The position numbers were made by a program, and so were the translations under genes. A DNA stretch of 64,000 bases, taken from the NCBI RefSeq assembly GCF_016702655.1, contig NZ_JADJDO010000004.1, positions 248,001 to 312,000 of the forward strand. Reading direction: 5' to 3'. Every line of letters begins with the position of its first letter. Position 1 is the stretch's first letter. Of this stretch, positions 39,900 through 47,851 are shown one piece after another. The notes under the pieces were generated by a model. That model worked only from the letters and a program-made list of their open reading frames with translations, had not been told where the DNA came from and made no database searches. The stretch comes from Ideonella sp. Lineage in GTDB: Bacteria > Pseudomonadota > Gammaproteobacteria > Burkholderiales > Burkholderiaceae_C.

Positions 39900-40135
39900 C
39901 GCGGCGCGCCGATCGGCGACGCCGACCCCGGGCGCCACGAACACCGCCAACGCCGGCGGCGCACGGCCCGGGTCCGCCCAAGCTGCGGGCACCGCCGCAG
40001 CGGGCGCGCGACCCCGTGGCGCGCTTGCGGATCACGCCTCGCTGAACCCCGGGCACACGGCCGGCGCCGGCTCGATGCCCGGCAGGCCACGCCGGGCGGC
40101 AGCGGGCGCCCGCGCACGGCGGGCTGCAGCGACTA
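39900..40135. other. Intergenic, no gene seen
   Basis: Very GC-rich sequence between the PEP-CTERM gene and the small ORF. Frames here are antisense-like with no motif. No promoter or hairpin with T tract was recognised. Confidence 0.35.
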
Positions 40136-40399
40136 CTAGCCGGCGTTCGCGTCCAGCCACCAGCGCCACTGCCACTCGGGCGGGATCGCCTCCGGCGGCG
40201 GGTTCTCGTCGACCTGAAGCCCGCGGCGCAGCTGCCACGACGACTCGTGCCAGCCCGAGCCTGCGGCTTCGCTGTCGATCGACCGCTCGGCCTTGCCGGT
40301 TTCGGATGACGGCGCGACGAGCTCCGGTTCGGCCCCCAGCGGCCACGGTGGCAACGGCGCGGTCGCGACGGCACAAGCCATTCTTGCCATGATGTGCAC
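40136..40399 (-). CDS. Small hypothetical protein
   Basis: An 87-residue frame from GTG 40399 (or ATG 40390, 84 residues), with GAAGG upstream. The N-terminus is hydrophobic and Ala/Pro-rich. The C-terminal half has a distinctive Trp-rich pattern: GWHESSWQLRRGLQV followed by PPEWQWRWWLD. I believe similar WHESSWxLxxGL proteins occur in related Burkholderiales, but that is memory, not a search. Function unknown. If not a gene, 39900-40552 would be a 650-base gap. Confidence 0.5.
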   Translation of the reverse strand: MHIMARMACAVATAPLPPWPLGAEPELVAPSSETGKAERSIDSEAAGSGWHESSWQLRRGLQVDENPPPEAIPPEWQWRWWLDANAG

Positions 40400-40552
40400 C
40401 CCTTCGATCAGTCCGGGATGCAGTGTTCCTGCGGCGCGTCGCGGCGCAAATCCCTCCGAGGGCGGGAAGCGCGTTCGCGGCGCACCCTCTCATGGGGCGG
40501 GTGTGCGGGGCTGAAGCTGCGCCCCCCCCTTCCGGGGGTGACGGGCCGCGGC

Positions 40553-41911
40553 TCAGCCGCCCGCCGCCGACGGCGGCAAGGCCGGCACGATCTCGCCCCG
40601 GCACTCGCCGAAGCCGATGCGCGCGAAGCCGTGCCGCTCGCAGTGGCCGCGCAGGATCAACGCGTCGCCGTCGGCGAGGAAGGCGCGTTCATCGGTGCCG
40701 CCGCGACCATCGGGCAGTCGCAGCGGCGCCCTGCCCGCCTGCGTCAACTCCATCATCGCGCCGGCTTCGTCGGCCTCGGGGCCCGAGATCGTGCCGCTGC
40801 CGAGCAGGTCGCCCGCCTGCAGGTTGCAGCCGCCCACGGTGTGGTGCGCGAGCATCTGCGCCAGCGTCCAGTGCTGGTGCCTGAAGCTCGTCGCCGCAAT
40901 CCGCACCGGGCCGGCATTGCAGCTGCGCCGGGCTGGCGATTCGAGCCAGGTCTCGAGCAGGATGTCGATCGCTCCCTGCGCCCGATTGGCCGGCGCATCG
41001 AGATAGGGCAAGGCTTGCGGCCAGCGCGAATCGCGCGTCCACGGCAGGCGAAACGGCATCAGCGCATCCATCGTCACGATCCAGGGCGACACCGAGGTCG
41101 CGAAGTTCTTTGCCTGGAAGGGGCCGAGCGGCTGCATCTCCCAGCCCTGGATGTCGCGCGCCGACCAGTCGTTGAGCAGGCTGATGCCGAACAGGTGTCC
41201 CTCGGCCTCGCGCAGCGGCACCGGCGTGCCGAGCGCGTTGCCGACGCCGACCCAGGCGCCGAGCTCGAACTCGTAGTCGAGGCGCGCACAGGGGCCGAAC
41301 ACCGGCGCTGCGGCGCCCGGCGGCAGCATCTGGCCGAGCGGGCGGCGCACCGGCGTCCCGCTGACGACGACGCTCGACGCGCGGCCGTGGTAAGCGATCG
41401 GGATCGAGTGGAAGTTCGCCGGCACCACGTCGTGGGCCGCGCTGAACAGGCGGCCGATGTTGTGCGCATGATGGTAGGACGTGTAGAAGTCGGTGTAGTT
41501 GCCGATGCGCGCCGGCAACGACATCTCGGCCAGAGCCTGCGGCACGAGGCAGCGCTGCGCCGAGGCGACCGTCGCGGCATCCGCGCGGCTCTCGAGCAGC
41601 GCGAACAGCGCCTGCCGCAACGCCCGCCACGACGCCGGCCCGAGCGCGAACAGGTCGTTCAGTGCCGGCCGCGCGGCGGCGCCCAGCGCCTGAGCAGCGA
41701 GCGGCGCCGTGACCAGGCCACCCTCCGCGAGCGCGGCGAGGTCGAGCACCTGGTCGCCGATCGCCACCCCGCCCCGCCACGGCTGGGCTTCGCCGGCACG
41801 GCGGAAGACGCCCAAGGGCAGGTTCTGGACCGGGAAGTCGGCGCCCTCGACGTTCGCCGACGCGAGCCAACTCCGTGCCGAGCCGTCATGCGTGTGGTCG
41901 AGCCCGATCAT
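40553..41911 (-). CDS. fahA: Fumarylacetoacetase
   Basis: Hydrolase of 452 residues that splits fumarylacetoacetate to fumarate and acetoacetate, the last step of tyrosine/homogentisate breakdown. It has the two-domain layout of true FahA and closely matches the family along its length: NYTDFYTSYHHAHNIG, PIAYHGRASSVVVSGTP, LLNDWSARDIQGWE, SPWIVTMDALMPF and GDLLGSGTISGPE. The start ATG 41911 overlaps the stop of the cyclase gene by 4 bases. No homogentisate dioxygenase is adjacent; instead it ends a cluster with lactonase-like, AhpD-like and cyclase genes, so a related acylpyruvate may be the substrate. Confidence 0.93.
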   Translation of the reverse strand: MIGLDHTHDGSARSWLASANVEGADFPVQNLPLGVFRRAGEAQPWRGGVAIGDQVLDLAALAEGGLVTAPLAAQALGAAARPALNDLFALGPASWRALRQALFALLESRADAATVASAQRCLVPQALAEMSLPARIGNYTDFYTSYHHAHNIGRLFSAAHDVVPANFHSIPIAYHGRASSVVVSGTPVRRPLGQMLPPGAAAPVFGPCARLDYEFELGAWVGVGNALGTPVPLREAEGHLFGISLLNDWSARDIQGWEMQPLGPFQAKNFATSVSPWIVTMDALMPFRLPWTRDSRWPQALPYLDAPANRAQGAIDILLETWLESPARRSCNAGPVRIAATSFRHQHWTLAQMLAHHTVGGCNLQAGDLLGSGTISGPEADEAGAMMELTQAGRAPLRLPDGRGGTDERAFLADGDALILRGHCERHGFARIGFGECRGEIVPALPPSAAGG

Positions 41912-42711
41912 GGCGCCAGCAACCGGTCGTCGAAGATCGCGACCGCGCGCGTCCAGCCGGCCGACGCGCCGCGGATCTTGTGCGGAAAGCAACTGATGTA
42001 GAAGCCCGCCGGCGGCAGCGCTTCCAGGTTGTGCAGTTTCTCCAGGTGGCAGTAGCCGATGTCGCGCCCCGCCTTGTGCCCTTCCCAGATCAGCGACGCG
42101 TCGTGCGTCGCGCCGTACTTCCTGGCCGTGTGCACGAAGGGCGCGTCCCAGCTCCAGGCGTCGGTGCCGGTCAGGCGCACGCCGCGCTCGAGCAGGTACA
42201 TCGTCGCCTCGTAGCCCATGCCGCAGCCCGACGCCACGTAGTCGGGCTGGCCGTAGCGCGCGCCGGCGCGCGTGTTGACGACGACGATCTCGAGCGGCGC
42301 AAGCGTGTGGCCGATGCGCGCGAGTTCGGCCTCGACGTCGGCCGCGGTGACGACATAGCCGTCCTCGAAGTGGCGCAAGTCGAGCTTGACGCCGGGCTGG
42401 AAGCACCACTCGAGCGGCACCTCGTCGATCGCGATTGCCGGCTTGCTGGCGCCAAGTGCCTTGTCCATCGTCGAGTGGAAGTGGTAGGGCGCATCGAGGT
42501 GGGTGCCGTTGTGCGTCGAGAGCTGCACCATCTCGACCGCCCAGCCTTCGCCGTCGGGCAGATCCTCGCGCTTCAGGCCGGGGAAGAAGGGCTCGATCTG
42601 GGCGAAGGTGTTGGCGTGCGTGAAGTACTCGATCTTTGGCGCAAAGGCGGGCGGATCGCTGAGCACGTCGTTTTCGAGGTAGATCGACAGATCGACGAAT
42701 TTGCGGGTCAT
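41908..42711 (-). CDS. Cyclase-family (kynurenine formamidase-like) metal-dependent hydrolase
   Basis: A 267-residue protein of the cyclase/KynB superfamily. The metal-binding HNGTHLDAPYHF motif and the second-half SGCGMGYEATMYLLERGV region are intact. It begins MTRKFVDLSIYLEND at ATG 42711 with GGAGACCCCG upstream. Family members hydrolyse N-formylkynurenine or cyclic amides and lactones. In this cluster an amidase or ring-opening role on the imported carboxylate is plausible but unproven. It overlaps fahA by 4 bases (ATGA). Confidence 0.88.
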   Translation of the reverse strand: MTRKFVDLSIYLENDVLSDPPAFAPKIEYFTHANTFAQIEPFFPGLKREDLPDGEGWAVEMVQLSTHNGTHLDAPYHFHSTMDKALGASKPAIAIDEVPLEWCFQPGVKLDLRHFEDGYVVTAADVEAELARIGHTLAPLEIVVVNTRAGARYGQPDYVASGCGMGYEATMYLLERGVRLTGTDAWSWDAPFVHTARKYGATHDASLIWEGHKAGRDIGYCHLEKLHNLEALPPAGFYISCFPHKIRGASAGWTRAVAIFDDRLLAP

Positions 42712-42728
42712 CGGGGTCTCCTGCGGCG

Positions 42729-43319
42729 TCAAGACTGGTGCTTGCCCGGCGTCCAGCCGTGCGGCGCGAGGTGGCGCCGGGCGACGTCCGACGGATGGGC
42801 TTCGAGCGGCGTGGCCAGCGTGTCGTTCCAGCGATTGAGGAAACCGAACAGAGAGACCACGCCGACCAGTTCGAGGATCTGCTCTTCGCTCCAATGCTGG
42901 CGCAGGCGCTCGAACAGCGCATCGTCGGCACCGTTGGGCACCTGGCCGCCGGCCAGCGCGAGCTCGAGCGCCACGCGCTCGGCGGGCGTGAACAGCGCGC
43001 TGGTCTCGAAGTTCCACAACGCGTCGAGCCGTTCGGCAACGACGCCATGCACCTGCGCGCCGGCCGCCGTGTGCGCCATGCAGTACTGGCAGCCGGCGGC
43101 GCGCGAGGCCATGTGCGCGACCAGCCGCTTGAAGCCCTGCTCCACCCTGCCCGGGCCCATCAGCGCAGCGTTCAGGCCGCCGAGTGCCTGCGCCAGGCCG
43201 GGCACGCGCAGCATCGCCAGCACGCTGTTGGGCATGAAGCCCAGGGTCTCGATGCACAGCGCCTCGAGCCGGCGAAACTCGGGGCTGTCGTCGGGCACGA
43301 CGCCGGCAATGCGCGTCAT
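42729..43319 (-). CDS. Carboxymuconolactone decarboxylase/AhpD-like protein
   Basis: A 196-residue all-helical protein of the CMD/AhpD family. The redox motif CQYCMAHT (CXXC with following His) is present within ASRAAGCQYCMAHTAAGA, so it is more like the AhpD peroxidase-like branch than PcaC. It begins MTRIAGVVPDDSPEFRR at ATG 43319, overlapping the stop of the SMP-30-like gene by 4 bases. It sits between the lactonase-like and cyclase genes in a tightly overlapping operon. Confidence 0.88.
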   Translation of the reverse strand: MTRIAGVVPDDSPEFRRLEALCIETLGFMPNSVLAMLRVPGLAQALGGLNAALMGPGRVEQGFKRLVAHMASRAAGCQYCMAHTAAGAQVHGVVAERLDALWNFETSALFTPAERVALELALAGGQVPNGADDALFERLRQHWSEEQILELVGVVSLFGFLNRWNDTLATPLEAHPSDVARRHLAPHGWTPGKHQS

Positions 43320-44365
43320 GGATGGGCCTCGCCCCAGTGCACCATCGGCAGCCCGGCGACCGGCGAGCGAAAGCTCGGGATCGTCGTGCCCATCAGGCTG
43401 CCCAGGTAGACCTGCTGCAGGTCGGGCCCGCCGAAGGTCACGCTCGCCATCCACGGCGCCAGCGTGCCGCGCGCGCGCAGCATGTCCTCGGGTGTCGCCG
43501 TGCCGGCCGCCATCTTCTGCACCAGATTGCGCGCCGCCTGCGGGTCCCCGTCGTCCAGCAGCAGCAGCTTGTCGCCCGCCGGCGTGAGCGCGATCAGCTG
43601 GTCGACCATGACCAGCGTGCACCACAGGTTGCCGAAGGCGTCGAAGGCGATGCCATCGGGCGGGCCGCCCAGGTCGGCGGGGCCGAAGACTTCGCGCTCG
43701 CCCAGGCTCACGCCCTGCTCGCCTTCGACCACGCGCATGCGGCTGATGTGCGGGCCGGTGGTCTCGACGATGTACAGCCACTCCTCGCGCGCATCGAGCC
43801 GCACCTCGTTGGTGAAGGCAAAGCCGTCGGCGACGACGCGCAGGCCATGGGCGTCGAGCACGGCGACATAGCCGTCGCGCACGCGCGAGGTCGCGGCCCG
43901 GGTCCACGGGTTGACGCGCGTGGACACGGTGATCCACAGCCGCTGCCTCGAGTCGCGCAGCACGAAGTTGACCTTGCCGATCGGCTCGCCGTCGATGCGG
44001 TCGTGCAGCGTGCGCGTGACGCCGTCGCGGGTCATGATCTCGAGCAGGTCGGTGCCGAAGTTGGCGATCAGGATGTCGCCGTTGGCCGCGAAGGCCAGGC
44101 CGTTGGGCAGCGTGCCCTGGGTGTATTTGGCCTCCATCGCCGCGGCATCGCCGGCCTGCGCCGCTGCAAATTGCGCGCTGGCGCGCTGGCCGATGAAGCG
44201 CTGGCTGCCGTCCGCGGCAATCCGCATCACGCCGCCGCGCGCATCGGCCGCCCACAGCGTGCCATCGCGCTCGGCGAGGATGCACTCCGGACGCTGCAGG
44301 TCGTGGCCCACGGTCACGATCTGCGCCCGGTCCAACTGAAAGCCGATCAACGGATTGACAGCCAT
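43316..44365 (-). CDS. SMP-30/gluconolactonase-like beta-propeller protein
   Basis: A 349-residue six-bladed beta-propeller enzyme of the SMP-30/gluconolaconase/LRE family. Typical pieces are RPECILAERDGTLWAADARGG, LPNGLAFAANGDILIANFG, FAFTNEVRLDAREEWLYIVE and GGPPDGIAFDAFGNLWCTLV, which supply the Glu, Asn and Asp metal ligands. Members hydrolyse lactones. It is the first gene of the enzyme part of the island, starting 518 bases downstream of the TRAP genes across a repeat-filled gap. Confidence 0.88.
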   Translation of the reverse strand: MAVNPLIGFQLDRAQIVTVGHDLQRPECILAERDGTLWAADARGGVMRIAADGSQRFIGQRASAQFAAAQAGDAAAMEAKYTQGTLPNGLAFAANGDILIANFGTDLLEIMTRDGVTRTLHDRIDGEPIGKVNFVLRDSRQRLWITVSTRVNPWTRAATSRVRDGYVAVLDAHGLRVVADGFAFTNEVRLDAREEWLYIVETTGPHISRMRVVEGEQGVSLGEREVFGPADLGGPPDGIAFDAFGNLWCTLVMVDQLIALTPAGDKLLLLDDGDPQAARNLVQKMAAGTATPEDMLRARGTLAPWMASVTFGGPDLQQVYLGSLMGTTIPSFRSPVAGLPMVHWGEAHP

Positions 44366-44376
44366 CGCAGTCCCCT

Positions 44377-44423
44377 ACTTCAGTTGCTCCACCGCGCATC
44401 GCGCGACCCGCGACGCATGAAAC
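44377..44423. repeat. Dispersed repeat A, copy 1 (47 bp)
   Basis: Starts ACTTCAGTTGCTCC and ends GACGCATGAAAC; 46 of 47 bases match the copy at 44564-44610. A diverged copy lies at 23149-23178. Confidence 0.85.
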
Positions 44424-44482
44424 CAGGTCCCCCGGGGGACCGGTCGCCGCAGGCGACCAGGGGGCGCAGCGGTGTTAGCGCG

Positions 44483-44560
44483 CCGAACCCGATCCGGGTT
44501 TCCCGGTCGGGTTCGGAGCCCCCGCGGGGGGCGGCCGCTCGGCGGCCGGGGGTCGTCAGT
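44483..44560. repeat. Dispersed hairpin repeat B, copy 2
   Basis: The first 34 bases (44483-44516) fold as CCGAACCCGA-T-CCGGG, loop TTT, CCCGG-TCGGGTTCGG, a 15-bp stem with one bulge. The rest (GCCCCCGCGGGGGGCGGCCG and the GGCCGGGGGTCGTCAG end) also resembles 23220-23287. It lies between two A copies. Confidence 0.7.
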
Positions 44561-44563
44561 TTC

Positions 44564-44610
44564 ACTTCAGTTGCTCCTCCGCGCATCGCGCGACCCGCGA
44601 CGCATGAAAC
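44564..44610. repeat. Dispersed repeat A, copy 2 (47 bp)
   Basis: 187 bases after copy 1 in the same orientation, with a single a/t difference. Confidence 0.85.
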
Positions 44611-44883
44611 GGGCGCAGCTGGGTCGGCACTGCGTTGGCGGCGCAACGCGTTCCTGTCGGGCGCACGCCAAGGCCGTCGGGCGGCCGGCTTGTATTCCCC
44701 GGCCGACGAACACCGACGGACGGTGCCGGATCGGGACGGCGGGGTGCTCTGCGCAGTGAAGTAGAGGAGGAGCCGACGGCCGCAGGCCGGCGGCGGGGGA
44801 CATGAACGGAGCAGAGCGCCCCGTCGGCCCGATCGCGCTCGGAGCGCCATTGGCGTCGCATCTCGGTCGCATCGAATGCAGTT
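44611..44883. other. Non-coding tail of the 518-bp gap in the catabolic island
   Basis: No gene is seen. An imperfect inverted repeat (GGGGTGCTCTGC near 44735-44750 and GCAGAGCGCCCCG near 44811-44826) brackets about 60 bases, and the stretch ends with TTTCACTTCAG next to the TRAP stop, echoing the start of repeat A. It may hold a promoter for the enzyme genes, an RNA element or repeat remnants. Confidence 0.4.
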
Positions 44884-46203
44884 TCACTTCAGCAACACCA
44901 GGCTCAACTGCGGGAAGGCGAGCAGCAACAGCAGCACGCCCAGCATCATCAACGTGAACGGCGCCGTGCCGCGGAAGATGTCGCCCAGCGAAACCGCGGG
45001 GTCGTTGAGCGTGCTCTTGATGACGAACACCGACAGCCCGAAGGGCGGTGTCAGCAGCCCGATCTCGACCGCCACCACCGTGACGACGCCGAACCAGACC
45101 AGGTTCATGCCGAACTGCTCGGCGATCGGCAGCATCAGCGGCAGCACGATGAGCATGATCGACGACGAATCGATGATCGTCCCGAGCGCGATCACGACCG
45201 CCACGTACAGCAGAACGAACGCCACCTGCCCGAGCCCGGCAGCGGCCATGCTCTCGACCAGGAACTGCGGCATGCCCGACATCGCCAGCATGCGCGTGTA
45301 GATGCTGGCGCAGATGATCAGGAAGCTCACCGCCACCGTCACGTGGCCGGTTTCGGTGAGCACCGCCCACAGGCTGCGCGCGCCGAGCTTGCGTTTCAGC
45401 AGCGCGATCAGCAGCGCCAGCGCCGCACCCACCGCGCCGGCCTCGGTGGCGGTGAACAGGCCGCCGTACAGGCCGCCCAGCACCGCCACGATCATCACGA
45501 GGCTCGGCAGCAACTTCCATAACAGCGTACCGAGCGGCAGCAGCGCTGCGCTGTCCACTGCCGCCGGCCCGCCATCGGCGAACACCATGCCCGGCCGCAG
45601 GTAGGCCAGCGCGACGATGCCCAGCGCATAGGCCAGCGCCAGCAGCAGCCCGGGCACGATGCCGGCCGTGAACATGTCGCCCACCGACTGGTTGGCGAGG
45701 AATCCGTACAGGATCATCAGCAGGCTGGGCGGGATCAGCATGCCCAGCACCGACGAACCGGCCACGACGCCGGTCGCGAAGCCGCTGCGGTAGCCGTAGC
45801 GCTGCATCTGCGGCACCGCGACGCGCGTGAACACCGCGGCCGAGGCGATCGAGATGCCGGTGATGGCCGCGAACACCGCATTCGCCGCCACGGTGGCCAC
45901 GCCCAGCCCGCCGCGCAGGCGCCGGAAGAGCTGGTTCGCGACCTCGAAGGCGTCCTTGCCGACGTCGGCGGCGGCCACCAGGAAGCCGGTCAGCACGAAC
46001 AGCGGGACGACACCGAAGATGTGGCTCGCCACCGCGTCGGACGCACCCTGCGCGAGCAGGTTGGCGGCCACTTCCACATTGCCCTTGATGAGCCAGACGC
46101 CGAAGAACGACACCAGCGCCAGCACCACGGCCACATGCATGCCGCACCAGATCAGCACCAGCATCGCCAGCAGCGACAGCGACGCGATCAGCGAGCCCGA
46201 CAT
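44884..46203 (-). CDS. TRAP transporter large permease (DctM-like)
   Basis: Inner-membrane subunit of 439 residues with about 12 hydrophobic segments. Typical pieces are GVVPLFVLTGFLVA, AITGISIASAAVF, GMLIPPSLLMILYG, GLFTATEAGAVGA and EIGLLTPPFG. It uses an ion gradient to import a carboxylate with DctQ and DctP. Start ATG 46203, 5 bases after the small permease stop. It is the last of the three TRAP genes. Confidence 0.93.
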   Translation of the reverse strand: MSGSLIASLSLLAMLVLIWCGMHVAVVLALVSFFGVWLIKGNVEVAANLLAQGASDAVASHIFGVVPLFVLTGFLVAAADVGKDAFEVANQLFRRLRGGLGVATVAANAVFAAITGISIASAAVFTRVAVPQMQRYGYRSGFATGVVAGSSVLGMLIPPSLLMILYGFLANQSVGDMFTAGIVPGLLLALAYALGIVALAYLRPGMVFADGGPAAVDSAALLPLGTLLWKLLPSLVMIVAVLGGLYGGLFTATEAGAVGAALALLIALLKRKLGARSLWAVLTETGHVTVAVSFLIICASIYTRMLAMSGMPQFLVESMAAAGLGQVAFVLLYVAVVIALGTIIDSSSIMLIVLPLMLPIAEQFGMNLVWFGVVTVVAVEIGLLTPPFGLSVFVIKSTLNDPAVSLGDIFRGTAPFTLMMLGVLLLLLAFPQLSLVLLK

Positions 46204-46208
46204 CGTCG

Positions 46209-46766
46209 TCAGCGCCGCTGCGCGAGGCGGCCGGCGCGGCGCCAGTCGGCCCGCGCGAGCAGCAAGAAGGTGACGAGCGTCACCAACAGCCCGATCAGCA
46301 TGATCGCCCGCACCGGCCACACCGGCGCGGTGAAGTCGCCGATTGCGCCGACGTACTCGCGGATGCGGATCGATTCGACGAGCGGGCGCCACGCGGCCCA
46401 CAGGATCACCGCCATCAGCGCCGCGCCGGCCGCGTGGAACAGCGCCTGCAGGCGCGCAGCGGCCACCGGCCGGGTGCGCTTGAGGCGCTGCAGCAGCACG
46501 TCGGCGCGCGTGAAGCGGCCGCTGTAGAGCGTGTCGGCCAACTGCAGGAAGACGATGCCGACGATCGACAGCGATACCAGCTCGGTGACGCCGCGCACCG
46601 GGGCGCCCAGCAGGTTGCGGCCCAGCACGTCGCTGTTGATGAGCAGCATCAGCGCCACGATCCACAGCGTGCCGAGCGCGTTCATCGCGCGGCCCATCCG
46701 CTGCCAGCCCCCGGGCAACGGCGTGCCGTAGGCGTCGGCGTCCGCCGCGCCGGGCTCGGCCTCCAT
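46209..46766 (-). CDS. TRAP transporter small permease (DctQ-like)
   Basis: A 185-residue protein with four membrane segments, including LGTLWIVALMLLINSDVLGRN, GVTELVSLSIVGIVFLQLA and the DTLYSGRFTRADVLL loop typical of DctQ. Start ATG 46766 (MEAEPGAADADAYG), 11 bases after the binding-protein stop. It links the binding protein and large permease. Confidence 0.9.
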   Translation of the reverse strand: MEAEPGAADADAYGTPLPGGWQRMGRAMNALGTLWIVALMLLINSDVLGRNLLGAPVRGVTELVSLSIVGIVFLQLADTLYSGRFTRADVLLQRLKRTRPVAAARLQALFHAAGAALMAVILWAAWRPLVESIRIREYVGAIGDFTAPVWPVRAIMLIGLLVTLVTFLLLARADWRRAGRLAQRR

Positions 46767-46777
46767 CGCGGCGGCCT

Positions 46778-47851
46778 TCAGTTCACCGACCAGTCGCGCG
46801 GCAGCGTCGCGCCCGACTTCTTCAGCGCCTCGATGTAGGCCTTGAGCACCTCGTTGCCGGGGCCGCCCTTGGCCGTGACGTCGGCGGCCCAGGTCTTGGC
46901 CACCGGGCCCAGCGCGTCGGCCCAGCGCTTGCGTTCGGCGGGAGCAAGCTCGCTGATCTTGGCGCCGGCGCCGGCCATGTTCTGCAGCAGCGCGGCCACG
47001 GCCGCACCCTGGCGCTTGACGTATTCCGCCGCCCACACGTCGGCGGCCTCGCGCATCGCCTTCTGCACCTCGGGCGGCAGCTTGTCGAACACGCCCTTGT
47101 TGATGGCGAGCCCGCCGGCGAACATGGCGCCGAAGTTCACCTTGGTGACGTAGGGCGCCACCTCGTGCAGCTTGGCACCCCAGGCGCCGGTGGTGAAGAC
47201 CACCGCACCTTCGGACACGCCGGACTTGATGTCCTCGTAGTAGCTGTTCAGGGTGCCGGCCACCGCCACCGCCCCGGTGCCCTTGACCCAGTTGGCAGCC
47301 GGCCCGGGCGCGCCGAGCTTGCGGCCCTGCAAGTCCTCGATGCGGGTGACCGGGAACTTGGTCCAGATGTGGTACGAATCGAGCGCCATGCCGTTCAGGT
47401 AGACCAGCCCGTTCTTCGTCCAGGCGTCGTTCATCGCCGGGATGCTGGCCTGCAGCCCCTGCATCGTCTGGTTGATGACGCCCACGTCGTCGGTGCCGAA
47501 GGGCGTGTAGTAGGTAACGTTCTGGAGCGGGAACTTGGCAGCCTCGAAGATGGTGCTCACGATGGCGATGTCGGCCACGCCGTCGGCCACGCCCTTGGAC
47601 TCGGTGCCCAGTTTCAGCAGCGTGCCGCCCCAGGCCTTGGTCCAGTCGATCCTGTACTTGCCGCCGGCTGCGGCGAGGCGCTTGTCCACTTCGGGAATGA
47701 ACACCTCGTCGGTCAGCTTGACCCACAGGAAGACCGGCGGATGGCCGGCGGCGGCACTGAGCTTGATGACCTGCTGGGCCAGCGGCGCTGACGACGCCGC
47801 CAGGCCGAGCACGGCCAGTGCGATGGACGGGAGGAGGGTGCGCTTGATCAT
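46778..47851 (-). CDS. TRAP transporter solute-binding protein (DctP-like)
   Basis: Periplasmic binding protein of 357 residues. The signal peptide is MIKRTLLPSIALAVLGLAASSAPLAQ-type, cut near residue 25. The body has the TRAP pattern VKLTDEVFIPEVDKRLAAAGG, GVADGVADIAIVS, LQGRKLGAPGP and a C-terminal helix ending RDWSVN; an Arg in the ligand site implies a carboxylate ligand. ATG 47851 has GGAGACGACC upstream and overlaps the TetR-family stop by 4 bases, so the regulator and transporter are one transcript. Confidence 0.92.
   Translation of the reverse strand: MIKRTLLPSIALAVLGLAASSAPLAQQVIKLSAAAGHPPVFLWVKLTDEVFIPEVDKRLAAAGGKYRIDWTKAWGGTLLKLGTESKGVADGVADIAIVSTIFEAAKFPLQNVTYYTPFGTDDVGVINQTMQGLQASIPAMNDAWTKNGLVYLNGMALDSYHIWTKFPVTRIEDLQGRKLGAPGPAANWVKGTGAVAVAGTLNSYYEDIKSGVSEGAVVFTTGAWGAKLHEVAPYVTKVNFGAMFAGGLAINKGVFDKLPPEVQKAMREAADVWAAEYVKRQGAAVAALLQNMAGAGAKISELAPAERKRWADALGPVAKTWAADVTAKGGPGNEVLKAYIEALKKSGATLPRDWSVN

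Noticed and set aside
39900..40552. Several frames of 90-200 codons around the small ORF
   Set aside because: They are compositionally Ala/Arg-rich, overlap each other and lack motifs; only the 87-codon frame has a plausible protein pattern.
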